From an uncultured Clostridia bacterium (GTDB lineage Bacteria; Bacillota; Clostridia; UBA1381), in contig CAKSUM010000007.1 of NCBI GenBank assembly GCA_934501535.1, positions 1 to 64,000 of the forward strand: a stretch of DNA of 64,000 nt, given 5' to 3'. Of this stretch, positions 25,781 to 35,335 are shown piece by piece. A program made the translations under genes and the position numbers. Under the pieces are notes generated by a model. That model did not search any database. It was given only the letters and a program-made list of their open reading frames with translations, and had not been told where the DNA came from. How positions within the stretch are numbered: the first letter of the stretch is position 1; the number at the start of each line of letters is the position of its first letter.

Positions 25781-26529
25781 CAGCCAAACCTCCCTGTTAT
25801 ATAATCCTCGCACCTTTTGTCGGAGGGGTTCGAGAACATCGTTTCCGTATCGTCAAATTCCACCAATTCGCTAAGCAGGAAAAATGCCGTTTTATCCGCA
25901 ATTCTTGCCGCCTGCTGCATATTGTGCGTTACTATTACTATCGTGTATTTACGCTTAAGCTCCACTGCAAGGTCTTCAATTTTTGATGTTGAAATCGGGT
26001 CAAGCGCCGAAGTCGGCTCATCCATAAGCAGAATTTCCGGTTCAACCGCAAGTGCACGCGCAATGCACAGACGCTGCTGCTGACCGCCGCTCATTCCGAG
26101 AGCGCTTTTTTTCAGCCTGTCCTTACATTCGTCCCAAATCGCCGCGCGTCTGAGCGATTTTTCGACGATTTCATCAAGCTTGACCTTTGATTTAACTCCG
26201 TGTATTCTCGGCCCGTAGGCGATGTTGTCATAAACGCTCATCGGGAACGGATTGGGCTTTTGAAACACCATTCCTACTTTTTTGCGCAGCATATTTACGT
26301 CGGTATCTTTATATGCATTTTTGCCGTCAATCAGAATTTCTCCCTCAATTCTGCAGCCCTCAACCAAATCATTCATGCGGTTCAGGCTCTTTAAAAATGT
26401 CGATTTTCCGCAGCCCGACGGACCTATGAGCGCGGTTATCTGTTTTTCGGGAATTTTTATGTTTATATCCTTAAGCGCATGATTTTGAGAATACCACAAA
26501 TTCATGTTGTTTACTTCAATAATATCCAT
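25780..26529 (-). CDS. pstB: Phosphate ABC transporter ATP-binding protein PstB
   Basis: A 249-residue ATPase powering phosphate import. Walker A is GPSGCGKST, the signature is LGMSGGQQQRLCIARAL, Walker B is ILLMDEPTSALDP and the H-loop is VIVTHNMQQA. The Q-loop region reads VGMVFQKPNPFPMSVYDNI as usual for PstB. Start ATG overlaps the pstA stop. Confidence 0.97.
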   Translation of the reverse strand: MDIIEVNNMNLWYSQNHALKDINIKIPEKQITALIGPSGCGKSTFLKSLNRMNDLVEGCRIEGEILIDGKNAYKDTDVNMLRKKVGMVFQKPNPFPMSVYDNIAYGPRIHGVKSKVKLDEIVEKSLRRAAIWDECKDRLKKSALGMSGGQQQRLCIARALAVEPEILLMDEPTSALDPISTSKIEDLAVELKRKYTIVIVTHNMQQAARIADKTAFFLLSELVEFDDTETMFSNPSDKRCEDYITGRFG

Positions 26530-27386
26530 TATTTCGCTCCTTTCAGTCGGTTTCCGATAAGCTTTGCGGCGATGTTGATTACAAATGTAAGAACAAGCAG
26601 TATTGCCGCAATTGAAAATGCCGCACCAAATTCACCGCGCTCCTTTGCATACATGTAAAGCGCCACCGTCAGCGTTGAACCGGCACTGCCCGGTTTTACC
26701 GCGTCAAACAGTCTCATGACTTCGTTTGCCATTCCGGCTGTGAACAAAAGCGCGGCGCTTTCGCCGACAATTCTGCCCACCGATAATATGCAGCCGGTAA
26801 CAATGCCGTCTACCGCACTCGGAAGCACCACGGTACGAATCATGTACCATTTGTCACTGCCCAGTGCAAGCGAGCCTTCACGGTAACCTTGCGGCACGGT
26901 TTTCAGACTTTCCTGCGTTGTTCGTATGACTGTCGGCAGGGTCATAATAACCAGTGTCAGCGCACCGGCTAAAAGACTTGTACCAATTCCTGCAAACTGC
27001 ACGAAAATCAGCATGCCCACCAGACCGTATATTATCGAAGGAATACCCGAAAGCGTTTCCGCCGCAAGTTCGATTACACGTATAAGACGCTTGTTTTTTG
27101 CGTATTCATTCAGATATATTGCAGCTCCGACACCTATCGGAAGTACAATTGCAAGCGTAATTATTACGATATAAACCGTATTCAGAATGTTGGGGAAAAT
27201 TCCGATTGTATTGCGGACAAGACTTGGTTTGCTCGTTAAAAATCCAAGCGATATTCCGCCTATTCCGCGGTAGAGAATATATCCTATCAGTCCTATCAGC
27301 GCAAAACATATAATGCACGCCGAAAGATACATTAATATATTCAGCACGGCGCATTGCCGTTTTCTTTTCTCTGAAATTTTCTGCAT
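26529..27386 (-). CDS. pstA: Phosphate ABC transporter permease PstA
   Basis: A 285-residue inner-membrane permease of the Pst importer. About six membrane segments start at LMYLSACIICFALIGLIGYILY, and the coupling motif REGSLALGSDKWYMIRTVVLPSAVDGIVTG is present, preceded by PTVIRTTQESLKTVP. It follows pstC by five bases. Confidence 0.95.
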   Translation of the reverse strand: MQKISEKRKRQCAVLNILMYLSACIICFALIGLIGYILYRGIGGISLGFLTSKPSLVRNTIGIFPNILNTVYIVIITLAIVLPIGVGAAIYLNEYAKNKRLIRVIELAAETLSGIPSIIYGLVGMLIFVQFAGIGTSLLAGALTLVIMTLPTVIRTTQESLKTVPQGYREGSLALGSDKWYMIRTVVLPSAVDGIVTGCILSVGRIVGESAALLFTAGMANEVMRLFDAVKPGSAGSTLTVALYMYAKERGEFGAAFSIAAILLVLTFVINIAAKLIGNRLKGAK

Positions 27387-27391
27387 AGGTT

Positions 27392-28258
27392 TTACTTCCT
27401 TTCCCTTTTCACAATGAGATTAAGACACAGATTTATTATCATAATGAATACAAACAGCACCAACGCTATCGAAAACAGCGCCTCTCTCTGAAGTCCCGAC
27501 GAATATGACATCTCGCTTGCAACCGCCGTTGTAAGGAAACGGACGCTTTTAAACAGCCCCGGCATATTTGCAACATTTCCCGATACCATCATGACCGCCA
27601 TCGCCTCGCCTATACTTCTTCCTATGCCGAGCACTACCGATGCCAGTATTCCGCTTTTCGCAGCCGGAACAATTATTTTAAATACGGTTTCGGTTTTCGT
27701 CGCCCCCAGTGCGAGCGAAGCCTCTTCGTATTCCTTCGGTACAGCGCGGATTGCCGTCACCGATACGGAAATCACCGACGGCAGTATCATGACGGCAAGC
27801 ACGATTATCGCCGAAAACAGATTTGCGCCGTCGGGCAGATTGAATGTTTCACGCACAGCCGGTACAATTATTATCATGCCGACAAGTCCGAACACAACAG
27901 ACGGAATACCCGAAAGCAAATCCACTGCCGAGCTGACCGCGCGTGACAGTTTCGGCGGCGCTGCCTTTGCTATGAATATACTGCACATAATGCCTATCGG
28001 CACACCGAGCAGTATTGCCCCGAATGTGCCGTAAAGCGATGTCAGTATAAAGGGAAGTATTCCGTATGACGGCTCAGACGCCGTTGATGCCCATACCTTT
28101 CCGAAAAGGAAATTTCCTATTCCTATTTTTCCGATTGCAGGCACGCCGCTGACAATTAAAAATCCTGTTATCAGTATAACAAATATTACTGCGAGAATAC
28201 CGCACAGCGTCAGCAGGTGCTTCATCGTAATTTCAGTTAAATGTGATGATTTTTTCAT
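27392..28258 (-). CDS. pstC: Phosphate ABC transporter permease PstC
   Basis: A 288-residue membrane subunit. Segments begin at LLTLCGILAVIFVILITGFLIV; EEASLALGATKTETVFKIIVPAAKSGI is the ATPase-coupling loop and VVFGLVGMIII a conserved span. Between pstS and pstA in the usual order, with short intergenic spaces. Confidence 0.95.
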   Translation of the reverse strand: MKKSSHLTEITMKHLLTLCGILAVIFVILITGFLIVSGVPAIGKIGIGNFLFGKVWASTASEPSYGILPFILTSLYGTFGAILLGVPIGIMCSIFIAKAAPPKLSRAVSSAVDLLSGIPSVVFGLVGMIIIVPAVRETFNLPDGANLFSAIIVLAVMILPSVISVSVTAIRAVPKEYEEASLALGATKTETVFKIIVPAAKSGILASVVLGIGRSIGEAMAVMMVSGNVANMPGLFKSVRFLTTAVASEMSYSSGLQREALFSIALVLFVFIMIINLCLNLIVKRERK

Positions 28259-28280
28259 AAATCGCTCCGTTCTGCCGTGC

Positions 28281-29099
28281 CTATTTTACTACGGGAACCG
28301 CGCCGGCTTTTACAATCAGGTCATCTGCCTGCTTGCTTGTTGCGTAATCGAAGAATGCTTTTGCCGTTTTTGACAGCTCTTTATCGCTCTTTGTAACGAA
28401 TACGAAGTCACGCTGAATTTTATATTTGCCGCTTTGAATTGTTTCCTCTGTCGGTTCAACACCCTCTACTTTTAGCGTTTTTACCGTATCCTTTACAGCC
28501 GCAAGCGAAGCGTATCCGATTGCATTCGGGTTTGACGAAACCGTTTGAATTACATCGCCCGTTGATGTAAGCTCCTGTGAATATTTGCATTTGTCTTTCG
28601 TCTTTGTGATTGACTCAAATCCGTCACGCGTACCCGATGCCGCTTCACGTCCTATAATTACAATCGGTGCGTCCTGCCCTCCGACATCTTTCCAGTTTGA
28701 AATTTCTCCGGTGTAAATTTTGCCGATTTGCTCTACGGTTAAATCCTCAACCGTATTCTGCGGATTTACAATAATTGCAATTCCGTCGATTGCAACAATC
28801 GTTTCGGTAAGTCCCTTTGCCTTTTCATCGTCCTTGAGGTTTCGACTTGACAGACCTATATCGCATCTTCCCTCTTCAACCGCCTGAATACCCGAGCCTG
28901 AACCTGTCGGATTGTATGTAACCTTAACTCCGCTGTTTTCCTCCATGTAGCTTTCACTGAGATAGCCCATTACCTTTTCCATTGATGTAGAACCGTCCGT
29001 TGTGACGGTTCCCGCTGTTTCCTCTTTTGTGCCGCCGCAGCCGGAAATTGCTCCTGCCGTCAGTGCTGCCGCTAAAATTACTCCCATGATTTTCTTCAT
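28281..29099 (-). CDS. pstS: Phosphate-binding lipoprotein PstS
   Basis: A roughly 272-residue phosphate receptor. The lipoprotein signal ends in AISGCGG, and phosphate-contacting motifs are TTDGSTSMEKVM, NPTGSGSGIQAV and GREAASGTRDGFES. The start is set at ATG 29099 (AAGGAG ten bases upstream); the GTG three codons earlier is too close to the ribosome binding site. It heads the pst operon behind a Pho-box promoter. Confidence 0.95.
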   Translation of the reverse strand: MKKIMGVILAAALTAGAISGCGGTKEETAGTVTTDGSTSMEKVMGYLSESYMEENSGVKVTYNPTGSGSGIQAVEEGRCDIGLSSRNLKDDEKAKGLTETIVAIDGIAIIVNPQNTVEDLTVEQIGKIYTGEISNWKDVGGQDAPIVIIGREAASGTRDGFESITKTKDKCKYSQELTSTGDVIQTVSSNPNAIGYASLAAVKDTVKTLKVEGVEPTEETIQSGKYKIQRDFVFVTKSDKELSKTAKAFFDYATSKQADDLIVKAGAVPVVK

Positions 29100-29153
29100 A
29101 TAAATCACTCTCCTTAAATTAACTTACATTTTCTTTTCCCTTGTTACAATTGC

Positions 29154-29209
29154 ATTGTACCATATCCAATGTTAACTCCGAAAGCACGGATATGTTAACT
29201 GTATGTAAA
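29154..29209 (-). promoter_or_regulatory. Pho box and promoter of pstS
   Basis: TTTACA (29209-29204), five bases, TTAACA (29198-29193), 17 bases, TTAACA (29175-29170), then TACAAT (29159-29154). The Bacillus PhoP box consists of TT(A/T/C)ACA repeats spaced by about five bases; the third unit is two helical turns on. The leader to the pstS ATG is about 50 bases. Confidence 0.75.
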
Positions 29210-29399
29210 TAATACTGTCAGGGCAGAAATTTACACAAAAAAAGCCGAAACGGAGCAAAGTCCGTTCCGACATGGCACTGTATATTTTTTTAATTATCAT
29301 TTGCATATCCGCATCCGTAAATGCAGATATTTTTTCGGCAAATTCATTTTTGTTATCCTTTCCGCCTTTTTTTATATGCTTCTTTTCAGTATGCAGCAA
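29172..29399 (-). CDS. Doubtful small ORF between GH5-like gene and pstS
   Basis: A 75-codon frame overlapping the 3' end of the GH gene. The first 45 codons look protein-like (KDNKNEFAEKISAFTDAD, MIIKKIYSAMSE). The rest is encoded by the terminator at 29231-29270 and the Pho-box region, which argues against a complete gene. It may be the broken remains of a small helical protein. Confidence 0.25.
   Translation of the reverse strand: MLHTEKKHIKKGGKDNKNEFAEKISAFTDADMQMIIKKIYSAMSERTLLRFGFFCVNFCPDSIIYIQLTYPCFRS
29231..29270 (-). terminator. Terminator upstream of the pst promoter
   Basis: On the minus strand CGGAACGGA pairs with TCCGTTTCG and TTTTTTTGTG follows. It ends transcription from the GH5-like gene before the Pho boxes begin. 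Confidence 0.8.
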
Positions 29400-31138
29400 T
29401 CATACGGTTTCACGGTATTCCCTCCGTAAACCGGGGAAAAGCCGTCAAATACCGGGCACTGCTGTTCGGTATCGGTATAATTTATCACAACTTTGTAATC
29501 GCCGTTCTCGGTTATCCCCAGCGCCGGATTTGACTCCGTGCCGAATATTTTACAATAGATTTTATAATAATCTCCGTCAAATGCGTCATCTTCGCCGAGC
29601 AGCATTTTTTCAAGCGGAAAATTCAGATAATAAACCTTTCCCTTGCCGTATTTATGTACGGTAAACAGCGGATTGCCGTTTTCCTCCGCAAGCACCTCCG
29701 CGCCCGTGCTTACAAGATAAAGCGTACTGTCGCGGCGGAATTTCACCGTTCCCATGTTTCCCTCACAGTGCGACGCACGGCTGTCCGTGATTTTCAGTCC
29801 CGTAACCTCCTCAAAATCGGTCAGAAATGCATTGTCCATTGAAATATACAGCGTCGCTCCGTCTTTTACGCGGCCGAGAAGATTATAGTATTTTTCCTTT
29901 GACAGGCTGCACGTTTCGGAAACAGACGGCAAAAGGTATATATCTGCTTCGGGTATTTCTCCGTCATATGCGGCAAATTCAATTCCCGTCCCCGCCTGCT
30001 TTGCAAGAATATAGCTCATATATGAAATTCCCCAGTTGTCCTGACCTTTAGTGGTTATGCATACTCCGCCGCACTTTGCCGGAGAAAGCTTTATTTCCGA
30101 ATTTTTCAAAAATTCCGCAAATTTTTTCATTTCACGAAGTACCGGTTTCGGCTCGTGTTTTGCATTTATCATGCCCAGCTCGCGTTCGCACATAGTCCAT
30201 GCGTACGGCGGTTCGTTCAGATTGCTCTGCTCGTTTGCACACCACCAAAGCACGCCCGGCGCGCCGTTCGCCCAGTTTGAAAACAAATTTACGCGCAGAA
30301 AATCCGCCGCGGCCTCATCGCTTGCCACCATGGGGCCCAGCGTGCCGATTTCCTCGACAAGACACGGGCGTCCGGAAATATCCGCATAATACTGCGTTTC
30401 ACAGGTCGCATGCATAAGCGTGCGCATTGACATAATCTTGTCCCGGCGGCAATGCGGCACAAATACCGGGTATGGGTGAGTTGTTAAAATGTCGGTAAAC
30501 TCGCCCTGGTCATGCATCGTCCATACTCCGTCAACCGTCAGGCTGTGCATGCCCGAAACAACGGGGCGCGTGCTGTCATTTGCCTTGATTGCATTTGAAA
30601 TCAGTGCTGTCCAGCTTGCTGCCGTTTCACGCGTTTCGGCAGACGACATGCAGTTACATTCGTTCCCCAAATCCCACGCGTAAACCGTTTCTCTATGCTT
30701 GAAACGAGTCACGAATCCGCGGATAAACCTTTGCTCAAAAAGCAGCGCGGTCGGGTCGGTGTAGAGATTTTTCCGTATAAGTGCGCTCGGGACAAACAGC
30801 CTTCCGCTCATCCAGCCTGTTATTAAACCGACAATAAGCCTGATATTGTATTCATCGCATATATCGCAGAATTTTTCAAAACGCTCCAGCATAGTTTCGT
30901 CAAGAAAATCTGCATTTGAAGGCAGACTTCCGTCCGCCATACGGTATTCTTCAAAAAAGCCCATGGCTCCCCAATATTCCGTCACCGGCTGAAAATCGTC
31001 CCAGGTCGGAAACACACGCATGGTGTTAACTCCATGCTCCGACAAAATTTTAAGGTCATCGCGGACTGCCGTTTCGTCCCAGTCACGCCACATTCTCACT
31101 CCTGCATTGGAAGCCCAGTAATTACATCCTATTATCAT
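29372..31138 (-). CDS. GH5-like glycoside hydrolase
   Basis: A 588-residue cytoplasmic enzyme (no signal peptide). The first 330 residues form a (beta/alpha)8 barrel with the acid/base in AWDLGNECNCM and the probable nucleophile in PCLVEEIGTLG, with WWCANEQ and LLGxxYWAS-like N-terminal residues (IIGCNYWASNAGVRMW). The C-terminal part contains a flavodoxin-like GATase-type region (ADIYLLPSVSETC) and a small beta domain. The overall layout is that of clan GH-A families such as GH5; substrate cannot be read. GGAGGG precedes the ATG. Confidence 0.78.
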   Translation of the reverse strand: MIIGCNYWASNAGVRMWRDWDETAVRDDLKILSEHGVNTMRVFPTWDDFQPVTEYWGAMGFFEEYRMADGSLPSNADFLDETMLERFEKFCDICDEYNIRLIVGLITGWMSGRLFVPSALIRKNLYTDPTALLFEQRFIRGFVTRFKHRETVYAWDLGNECNCMSSAETRETAASWTALISNAIKANDSTRPVVSGMHSLTVDGVWTMHDQGEFTDILTTHPYPVFVPHCRRDKIMSMRTLMHATCETQYYADISGRPCLVEEIGTLGPMVASDEAAADFLRVNLFSNWANGAPGVLWWCANEQSNLNEPPYAWTMCERELGMINAKHEPKPVLREMKKFAEFLKNSEIKLSPAKCGGVCITTKGQDNWGISYMSYILAKQAGTGIEFAAYDGEIPEADIYLLPSVSETCSLSKEKYYNLLGRVKDGATLYISMDNAFLTDFEEVTGLKITDSRASHCEGNMGTVKFRRDSTLYLVSTGAEVLAEENGNPLFTVHKYGKGKVYYLNFPLEKMLLGEDDAFDGDYYKIYCKIFGTESNPALGITENGDYKVVINYTDTEQQCPVFDGFSPVYGGNTVKPYDCCILKRSI

Positions 31139-31314
31139 TTTTTCCCTCCGTTTTTTATCAGCCTTTTCCTGCGGCTGAATCTTATTTCAGTATATCAAAT
31201 TCGGAGAGCTTTGTCAATCTGAATATAATACTTCATTAAATTTGCCGATGTCATCGCTGCGTCTATATTGCTTTATAAATGTGTAGATAATTTCAGTCAG
31301 TCATTTTTATGCAA

Positions 31315-31347
31315 TAAAAAAATCGGAACAAGCGTAGCTTATTCCGA
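31315..31347 (-). terminator. Terminator of tRNA-Pro
   Basis: TCGGAATAAGC (31347-31337) pairs with GCTTGTTCCGA (31333-31323), followed by seven to eight Ts. It begins two bases after the tRNA CCA end. Confidence 0.9.
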
Positions 31348-31349
31348 CG

Positions 31350-31426
<77 letters not shown>

Positions 31427-31445
31427 TTTTTCACCAACGAAAAAT

Positions 31446-31474
31446 ATTATATCACATATTTTGTAAAAAAGCAA
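31446..31474 (-). promoter_or_regulatory. Promoter of tRNA-Pro
   Basis: TTGCTT (31474-31469), 17 bases, TATAAT (31451-31446). The distance to the tRNA 5' end is about 20 bases, as usual for tRNA genes. Confidence 0.75.
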
Positions 31475-31570
31475 GTGTTTTTTTGAAAAAAATTGATTTT
31501 TTTATAATTTTTTATTTTATCATGCACAAAGACAAAGTATTATAAATTCTTATATGTAATTTCAACTTAA

Positions 31571-31599
31571 AACGGACGGCAAAACCGTCCGCATTTTTT
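31571..31599. terminator. Terminator after the uronate/glucuronoside operon
   Basis: CGGACGG (31573-31579) pairs with CCGTCCG (31585-31591) around AAAAC. T-rich sequence follows on each strand. It lies about 70 bases after the SDR stop. Confidence 0.75.
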
Positions 31600-31667
31600 C
31601 GTGAAATAATAAAGCATCGGCAGTATCATATTACCTTTATAATGTAACCGGTGACGTTCGGAAATTT

Positions 31668-32519
31668 TTATACACCGCTGTATGCCGAAAAACCGCCGTC
31701 TACCGGTATAACAACGCCGTTTATAAAGCTCGATGCGTCATGCGACAGCAGCATCAGCAGCGTTCCCAAAAGCTCCTCCGGCCTGCCGAACCTGTCCATA
31801 GGTGTTTGCGACAAAATCTTTTTTGATCTTTCGGTATATCCGCCGTTTTCATCAATCAGCAGACTGCGGTTTTGCTGCGTCAGAAAAAATCCCGGCGCAA
31901 TCGCATTCACCCGAATATCCGATTTTGAAAAATGCACCGCCAGCCATTGCGTAAAGTTGGACACCGCTGCCTTTGCACCGCTGTACGCCGGAATTCTCGT
32001 AAGCGGCGTAAACGCATTCATTGATGATATATTAACTATACATGCGTCTTTTTGTTCAATTAAATCATGTGCAAATACCTGCGTCGGCAAAAGTGTTCCC
32101 AAAAAATTCAGATTAAACACAAATTCAACTCCGTCGGGGTCAAGATCAAAAAAAGTTTTTATCCCCTCTGCCCTCTCGTCGGCGGGGTCATAATAATCTT
32201 TTGTTGTTGTACCCTTAGGATTGTTCCCTCCGGCACCGTTAATTAATATATCTGCCTTTCCGAAGGTATCATTTACAATTTTTTTAGCTTGTTCCAGACT
32301 ATTCTTATCCAACACGTCTGCGCAAACTCCGACAGCAATGCCGCCGTCCTTTCTTATTTCCTCCGCAACCGACTCCGCGGCAGTCTTGCTTAGATCCAAA
32401 ACGGCAACTTTTGCTCCGCATGCAGCGACAGCCTTTGCAAAACAGCTGCATAAAACTCCTCCGCCGCCGGTTATTACTGCTGTTTTGCCGTCAAGGTTCA
32501 CTTTAAACGGTATATTCAT
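31668..32519 (-). CDS. SDR-family D-mannonate oxidoreductase (fructuronate reductase type)
   Basis: A 283-residue short-chain dehydrogenase. The cofactor motif is TGGGGVLCSCFA (in AVITGGGG), the structural NGAGGNNP block follows, and the catalytic Ser/Tyr/Lys lie in VNISSMNAFTP and YSGAKAAVSNF. The long insertion NPKGTTTKDYYDPADE is typical of mannonate/fructuronate-linked SDRs (YjmF/UxuB-like). It overlaps uxuA by four bases, which supports interconversion of fructuronate and mannonate. It ends the operon. Confidence 0.85.
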   Translation of the reverse strand: MNIPFKVNLDGKTAVITGGGGVLCSCFAKAVAACGAKVAVLDLSKTAAESVAEEIRKDGGIAVGVCADVLDKNSLEQAKKIVNDTFGKADILINGAGGNNPKGTTTKDYYDPADERAEGIKTFFDLDPDGVEFVFNLNFLGTLLPTQVFAHDLIEQKDACIVNISSMNAFTPLTRIPAYSGAKAAVSNFTQWLAVHFSKSDIRVNAIAPGFFLTQQNRSLLIDENGGYTERSKKILSQTPMDRFGRPEELLGTLLMLLSHDASSFINGVVIPVDGGFSAYSGV

Positions 32520-33562
32520 TTTCTTCCCTCCATTCTTTCACACGCTTCAAAAAGTCCGTTAAGATACACTGCGCCGAGTGCACGGTCATAAAGACCGTAT
32601 CCCGGACGTCCGGTTTCTCCCCAAATCATTCTTCCGTGATCAGGACGGACATATCCGTCAAAGCCCTCGTCATGATATGCTTTGACAATTCCGAAAATAT
32701 CCAAAGAACCGCTTTCGGTCTTATGTCCTGTTTCATAAAAGCATCTGTTTCCCGTAATTTTTATATTTCGTATGTGCGCAAAATGTATTCTGTCACAAAA
32801 ACTGTGAATTAAATCAATAATATCATTTTCCGGATTTGCGCCGAGCGAGCCGATGCACAGCGTCAACCCGTTATACGGACTGTCATATAATTTCAGAAAC
32901 CTCTCAATATTTTGTTTACACGTAATTATACGCGGCAGTCCGAATATACTCCACGGCGGATCATCCGGGTGTATTGCCATTTTTATTTTCACTTTTTCTG
33001 CCGTCTTTATCACACGGTCAAGAAAATATTTTAAATTTGCCCATAAATCCTCTTCAGTAATTTTGCCGTATCTTTCAAGAAGCTCCTTCATTTCCGATAA
33101 TGTATAGCTTGAGTCCCAGCCGGGCAATGAAAGTTCTCCCGAGAGCGGATTCATCTTTTTTACAATTTCATGGTCATAGCTCAGTGAATTTGACCCGTCC
33201 GAATTTATATGCATCAAATCAGAGCGCGTCCAGTCGAAAACCGGCATGAAATTATAGCATACGCAGTCAATGCCGGCTGCGGCAAGATTTTCCAATGTGC
33301 GGCAGTAATTATCAATATATCTGTCACGTTCGCCGCAGCCCATTTTTATATCTTCATGCACAGGCACGCTCTCGATTACCGATAGTTCCATGCCTGCTGC
33401 CTCGACGGTATTTTTTAATTTCTCTATTCTTTTGCTGTCCCATGCCTCTCCTACGGGTATGTCGTAAATTGCGGTAACAATTCCCGATACTCCCGGGATT
33501 TGTCTTATTTTTTCAAGCGTTACGGGGTCATCTTCCCCGTACCATCTGAATGTCATTTTCAT
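32516..33562 (-). CDS. uxuA: D-mannonate dehydratase
   Basis: A 348-residue TIM-barrel enzyme converting D-mannonate to 2-keto-3-deoxygluconate, which feeds KDG kinase and aldolase. MTFRWYGEDDPVTLEKIRQIPGV, NFMPVFDWTRSDL, AIHPDDPPW, FCDRIHFAHIRNI and DGYVRPDHGRMIWGE include the manganese-binding Cys/His/Asp residues of UxuA. It is in the middle of the uronate operon, immediately before the SDR. Confidence 0.96.
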   Translation of the reverse strand: MKMTFRWYGEDDPVTLEKIRQIPGVSGIVTAIYDIPVGEAWDSKRIEKLKNTVEAAGMELSVIESVPVHEDIKMGCGERDRYIDNYCRTLENLAAAGIDCVCYNFMPVFDWTRSDLMHINSDGSNSLSYDHEIVKKMNPLSGELSLPGWDSSYTLSEMKELLERYGKITEEDLWANLKYFLDRVIKTAEKVKIKMAIHPDDPPWSIFGLPRIITCKQNIERFLKLYDSPYNGLTLCIGSLGANPENDIIDLIHSFCDRIHFAHIRNIKITGNRCFYETGHKTESGSLDIFGIVKAYHDEGFDGYVRPDHGRMIWGETGRPGYGLYDRALGAVYLNGLFEACERMEGRK

Positions 33563-34548
33563 AATTTTACCTCTCTTATTGTTCGGCGTACCGGCGTTTC
33601 CGCACCGCCGGAGTGCATACTCTCATACATCGCGAACATATTCATAAGAGTATCCGCGCAATCTTTTATACCGATGTATCTGCCGCGGTCATAAAAATCC
33701 GATATAAGCTTATCGTGCATCGTGCCCCAGTATGCCTTTTCTCCGGTTACGCGTCTGTCCTCTGCAATGAGTACTCCGTTTCTGTATAATCTTCCTCCGC
33801 GGTATTCAAGAGTCATATTTTCACAGCAAACTTCAATTTCCGGCAGCGGATTTTCACCGTAGCACGTAGTTGCAAAAAATATTCCTCTTCCGCCGCAGCG
33901 TAAATTCAGCTGTGCCGTAACCGTTTCTTCCGTTTCCGCCGACGCTTTGAGCCAGCGTGCAGAGCTTGCCTGTACGCTTTGCGCACCTCCGGTGAACAGG
34001 CACAAAAGGTCAAGGGTATGCAGTGCCTGATTTATCAGCACTCCTCCGCCCTCGGTTGCATAATGTCCGCGCCATGCACCCGATGCGTAATAATCCGCTC
34101 CGCGGTACCAAGTCATTATGCCCTTTGCGCATTTTACGGTTCCCGACTCACCGCTTTTTATTATGCCGTACATCATTTCCGCGCACGGATTAAGACGGTT
34201 TTGCAAAACGCAGCATATGTTTTCTGCTCCGTCCGATGCCGAAAGTTCATCAAGTTCATCGGGTTTCATCACAGCCGGTTTCTCGCACACAACACTTTTT
34301 TTGTGAGCAATAGCCTGTTTTATCATATCATAGTGCAGATAATGCGGTGTACATATATGTACGCTGTCAATTTTATTATCCTCCAGGACTGCGCCGAAAT
34401 CGGTATAACGCTGCTGCACATTATATCTTTTCATTTTTTCGGCATCAACGTCACATACCGCGTACAGGCGTGCATTTTCCGACTTTTTTATTGCCTTAGC
34501 GTGAACGCCGCTGATTGCTCCGCACCCGACTATGCACACATTTTTCAT
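33559..34548 (-). CDS. Gfo/Idh/MocA-family oxidoreductase
   Basis: A 329-residue NAD(P)-binding dehydrogenase. The Rossmann motif is VCIVGCGAISGVHAKAI, the catalytic EKP is in VVCEKPAV, and the GGGVLINQALHTLDLLCL block contains the typical His/Asp. The stop overlaps uxuA by four bases (ATGA). Along with its neighbour at 35336 it could oxidise a sugar or uronide at C3 or at another hydroxyl; substrate unknown. Confidence 0.87.
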   Translation of the reverse strand: MKNVCIVGCGAISGVHAKAIKKSENARLYAVCDVDAEKMKRYNVQQRYTDFGAVLEDNKIDSVHICTPHYLHYDMIKQAIAHKKSVVCEKPAVMKPDELDELSASDGAENICCVLQNRLNPCAEMMYGIIKSGESGTVKCAKGIMTWYRGADYYASGAWRGHYATEGGGVLINQALHTLDLLCLFTGGAQSVQASSARWLKASAETEETVTAQLNLRCGGRGIFFATTCYGENPLPEIEVCCENMTLEYRGGRLYRNGVLIAEDRRVTGEKAYWGTMHDKLISDFYDRGRYIGIKDCADTLMNMFAMYESMHSGGAETPVRRTIREVKL

Positions 34549-35318
34549 CAGATAAATCCCTTTCCCGTCAGAAAATCATAGCTTGTTTTGAGTGCTTTAA
34601 ACGCGTCGCCGTCTATCCAGTTTGTATCCTGTTCGACAATCGCAAAACGCGTGCCTATTTCCTTGCAGGTACATATTATTTTATCCCAGTCAAGGCTGCC
34701 CCTGCCTATTTCACGCATTTCCGGTTTGCCGTCCGTGCCGATACCGTAATCCTTAAAATGTACCGCCATTGCACGGCTTCCCATTTTTTTAAGTATATCT
34801 GCAGGCTCATATCCGCCGACTTTTATCCAGTACACATCTGCAATAAAATTAAATATTTCGCTGTCCGTTTCTTCTATAAGGCGGTCTATCGTCAGTTTTC
34901 CGTCATGAGTTTCCGTTTCCCAATCGTGGTTATGGTATCCGAAATACAATTTTTCGTTCCTCAGCACAGTACAGATTTTATTTGCTTCGGCGATAAACTC
35001 CGTTATCTTTCCGCTGTCATGCAGACATTCCGCCGGCATCATGCCAATACCGCAAATGTCGCACCCCAAGGTTTTATTATAATCGATTATTTCATCAATA
35101 TTTTTTTTAAAATCTTCAAAACTGCGGTGCGTGCAGACGCATTTCAGACCGTACTTATCAAGAATTTCACGCATGGGTTTTGCCGAAAGCGGAACGCACG
35201 AAATCTGTACCGTTTTATATCCCATATCCGCCACTTTTTTGCACGATACGTCAAAATCCTGTTCGGTTTTCACGAAATCACGTATTGTATAATATTGTGC
35301 TGCTATTCTGTTATCCAT
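34548..35318 (-). CDS. Sugar phosphate isomerase/epimerase-like TIM-barrel protein
   Basis: A 256-residue AP endonuclease-2-like barrel. Metal-binding motifs are YHNHDWETE, IADVYWIKVGG and VHFKDYG, with FAIVEQDTNW near the C-terminus. One-base overlap with the following oxidoreductase. Related proteins act as epimerases, dehydratases or beta-elimination lyases on 3-keto-glycosides; the pairing with Gfo/Idh enzymes favours the last but does not show it. Confidence 0.85.
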   Translation of the reverse strand: MDNRIAAQYYTIRDFVKTEQDFDVSCKKVADMGYKTVQISCVPLSAKPMREILDKYGLKCVCTHRSFEDFKKNIDEIIDYNKTLGCDICGIGMMPAECLHDSGKITEFIAEANKICTVLRNEKLYFGYHNHDWETETHDGKLTIDRLIEETDSEIFNFIADVYWIKVGGYEPADILKKMGSRAMAVHFKDYGIGTDGKPEMREIGRGSLDWDKIICTCKEIGTRFAIVEQDTNWIDGDAFKALKTSYDFLTGKGFI

Positions 35319-35335
35319 AATTTTTCCTTTCCCGG

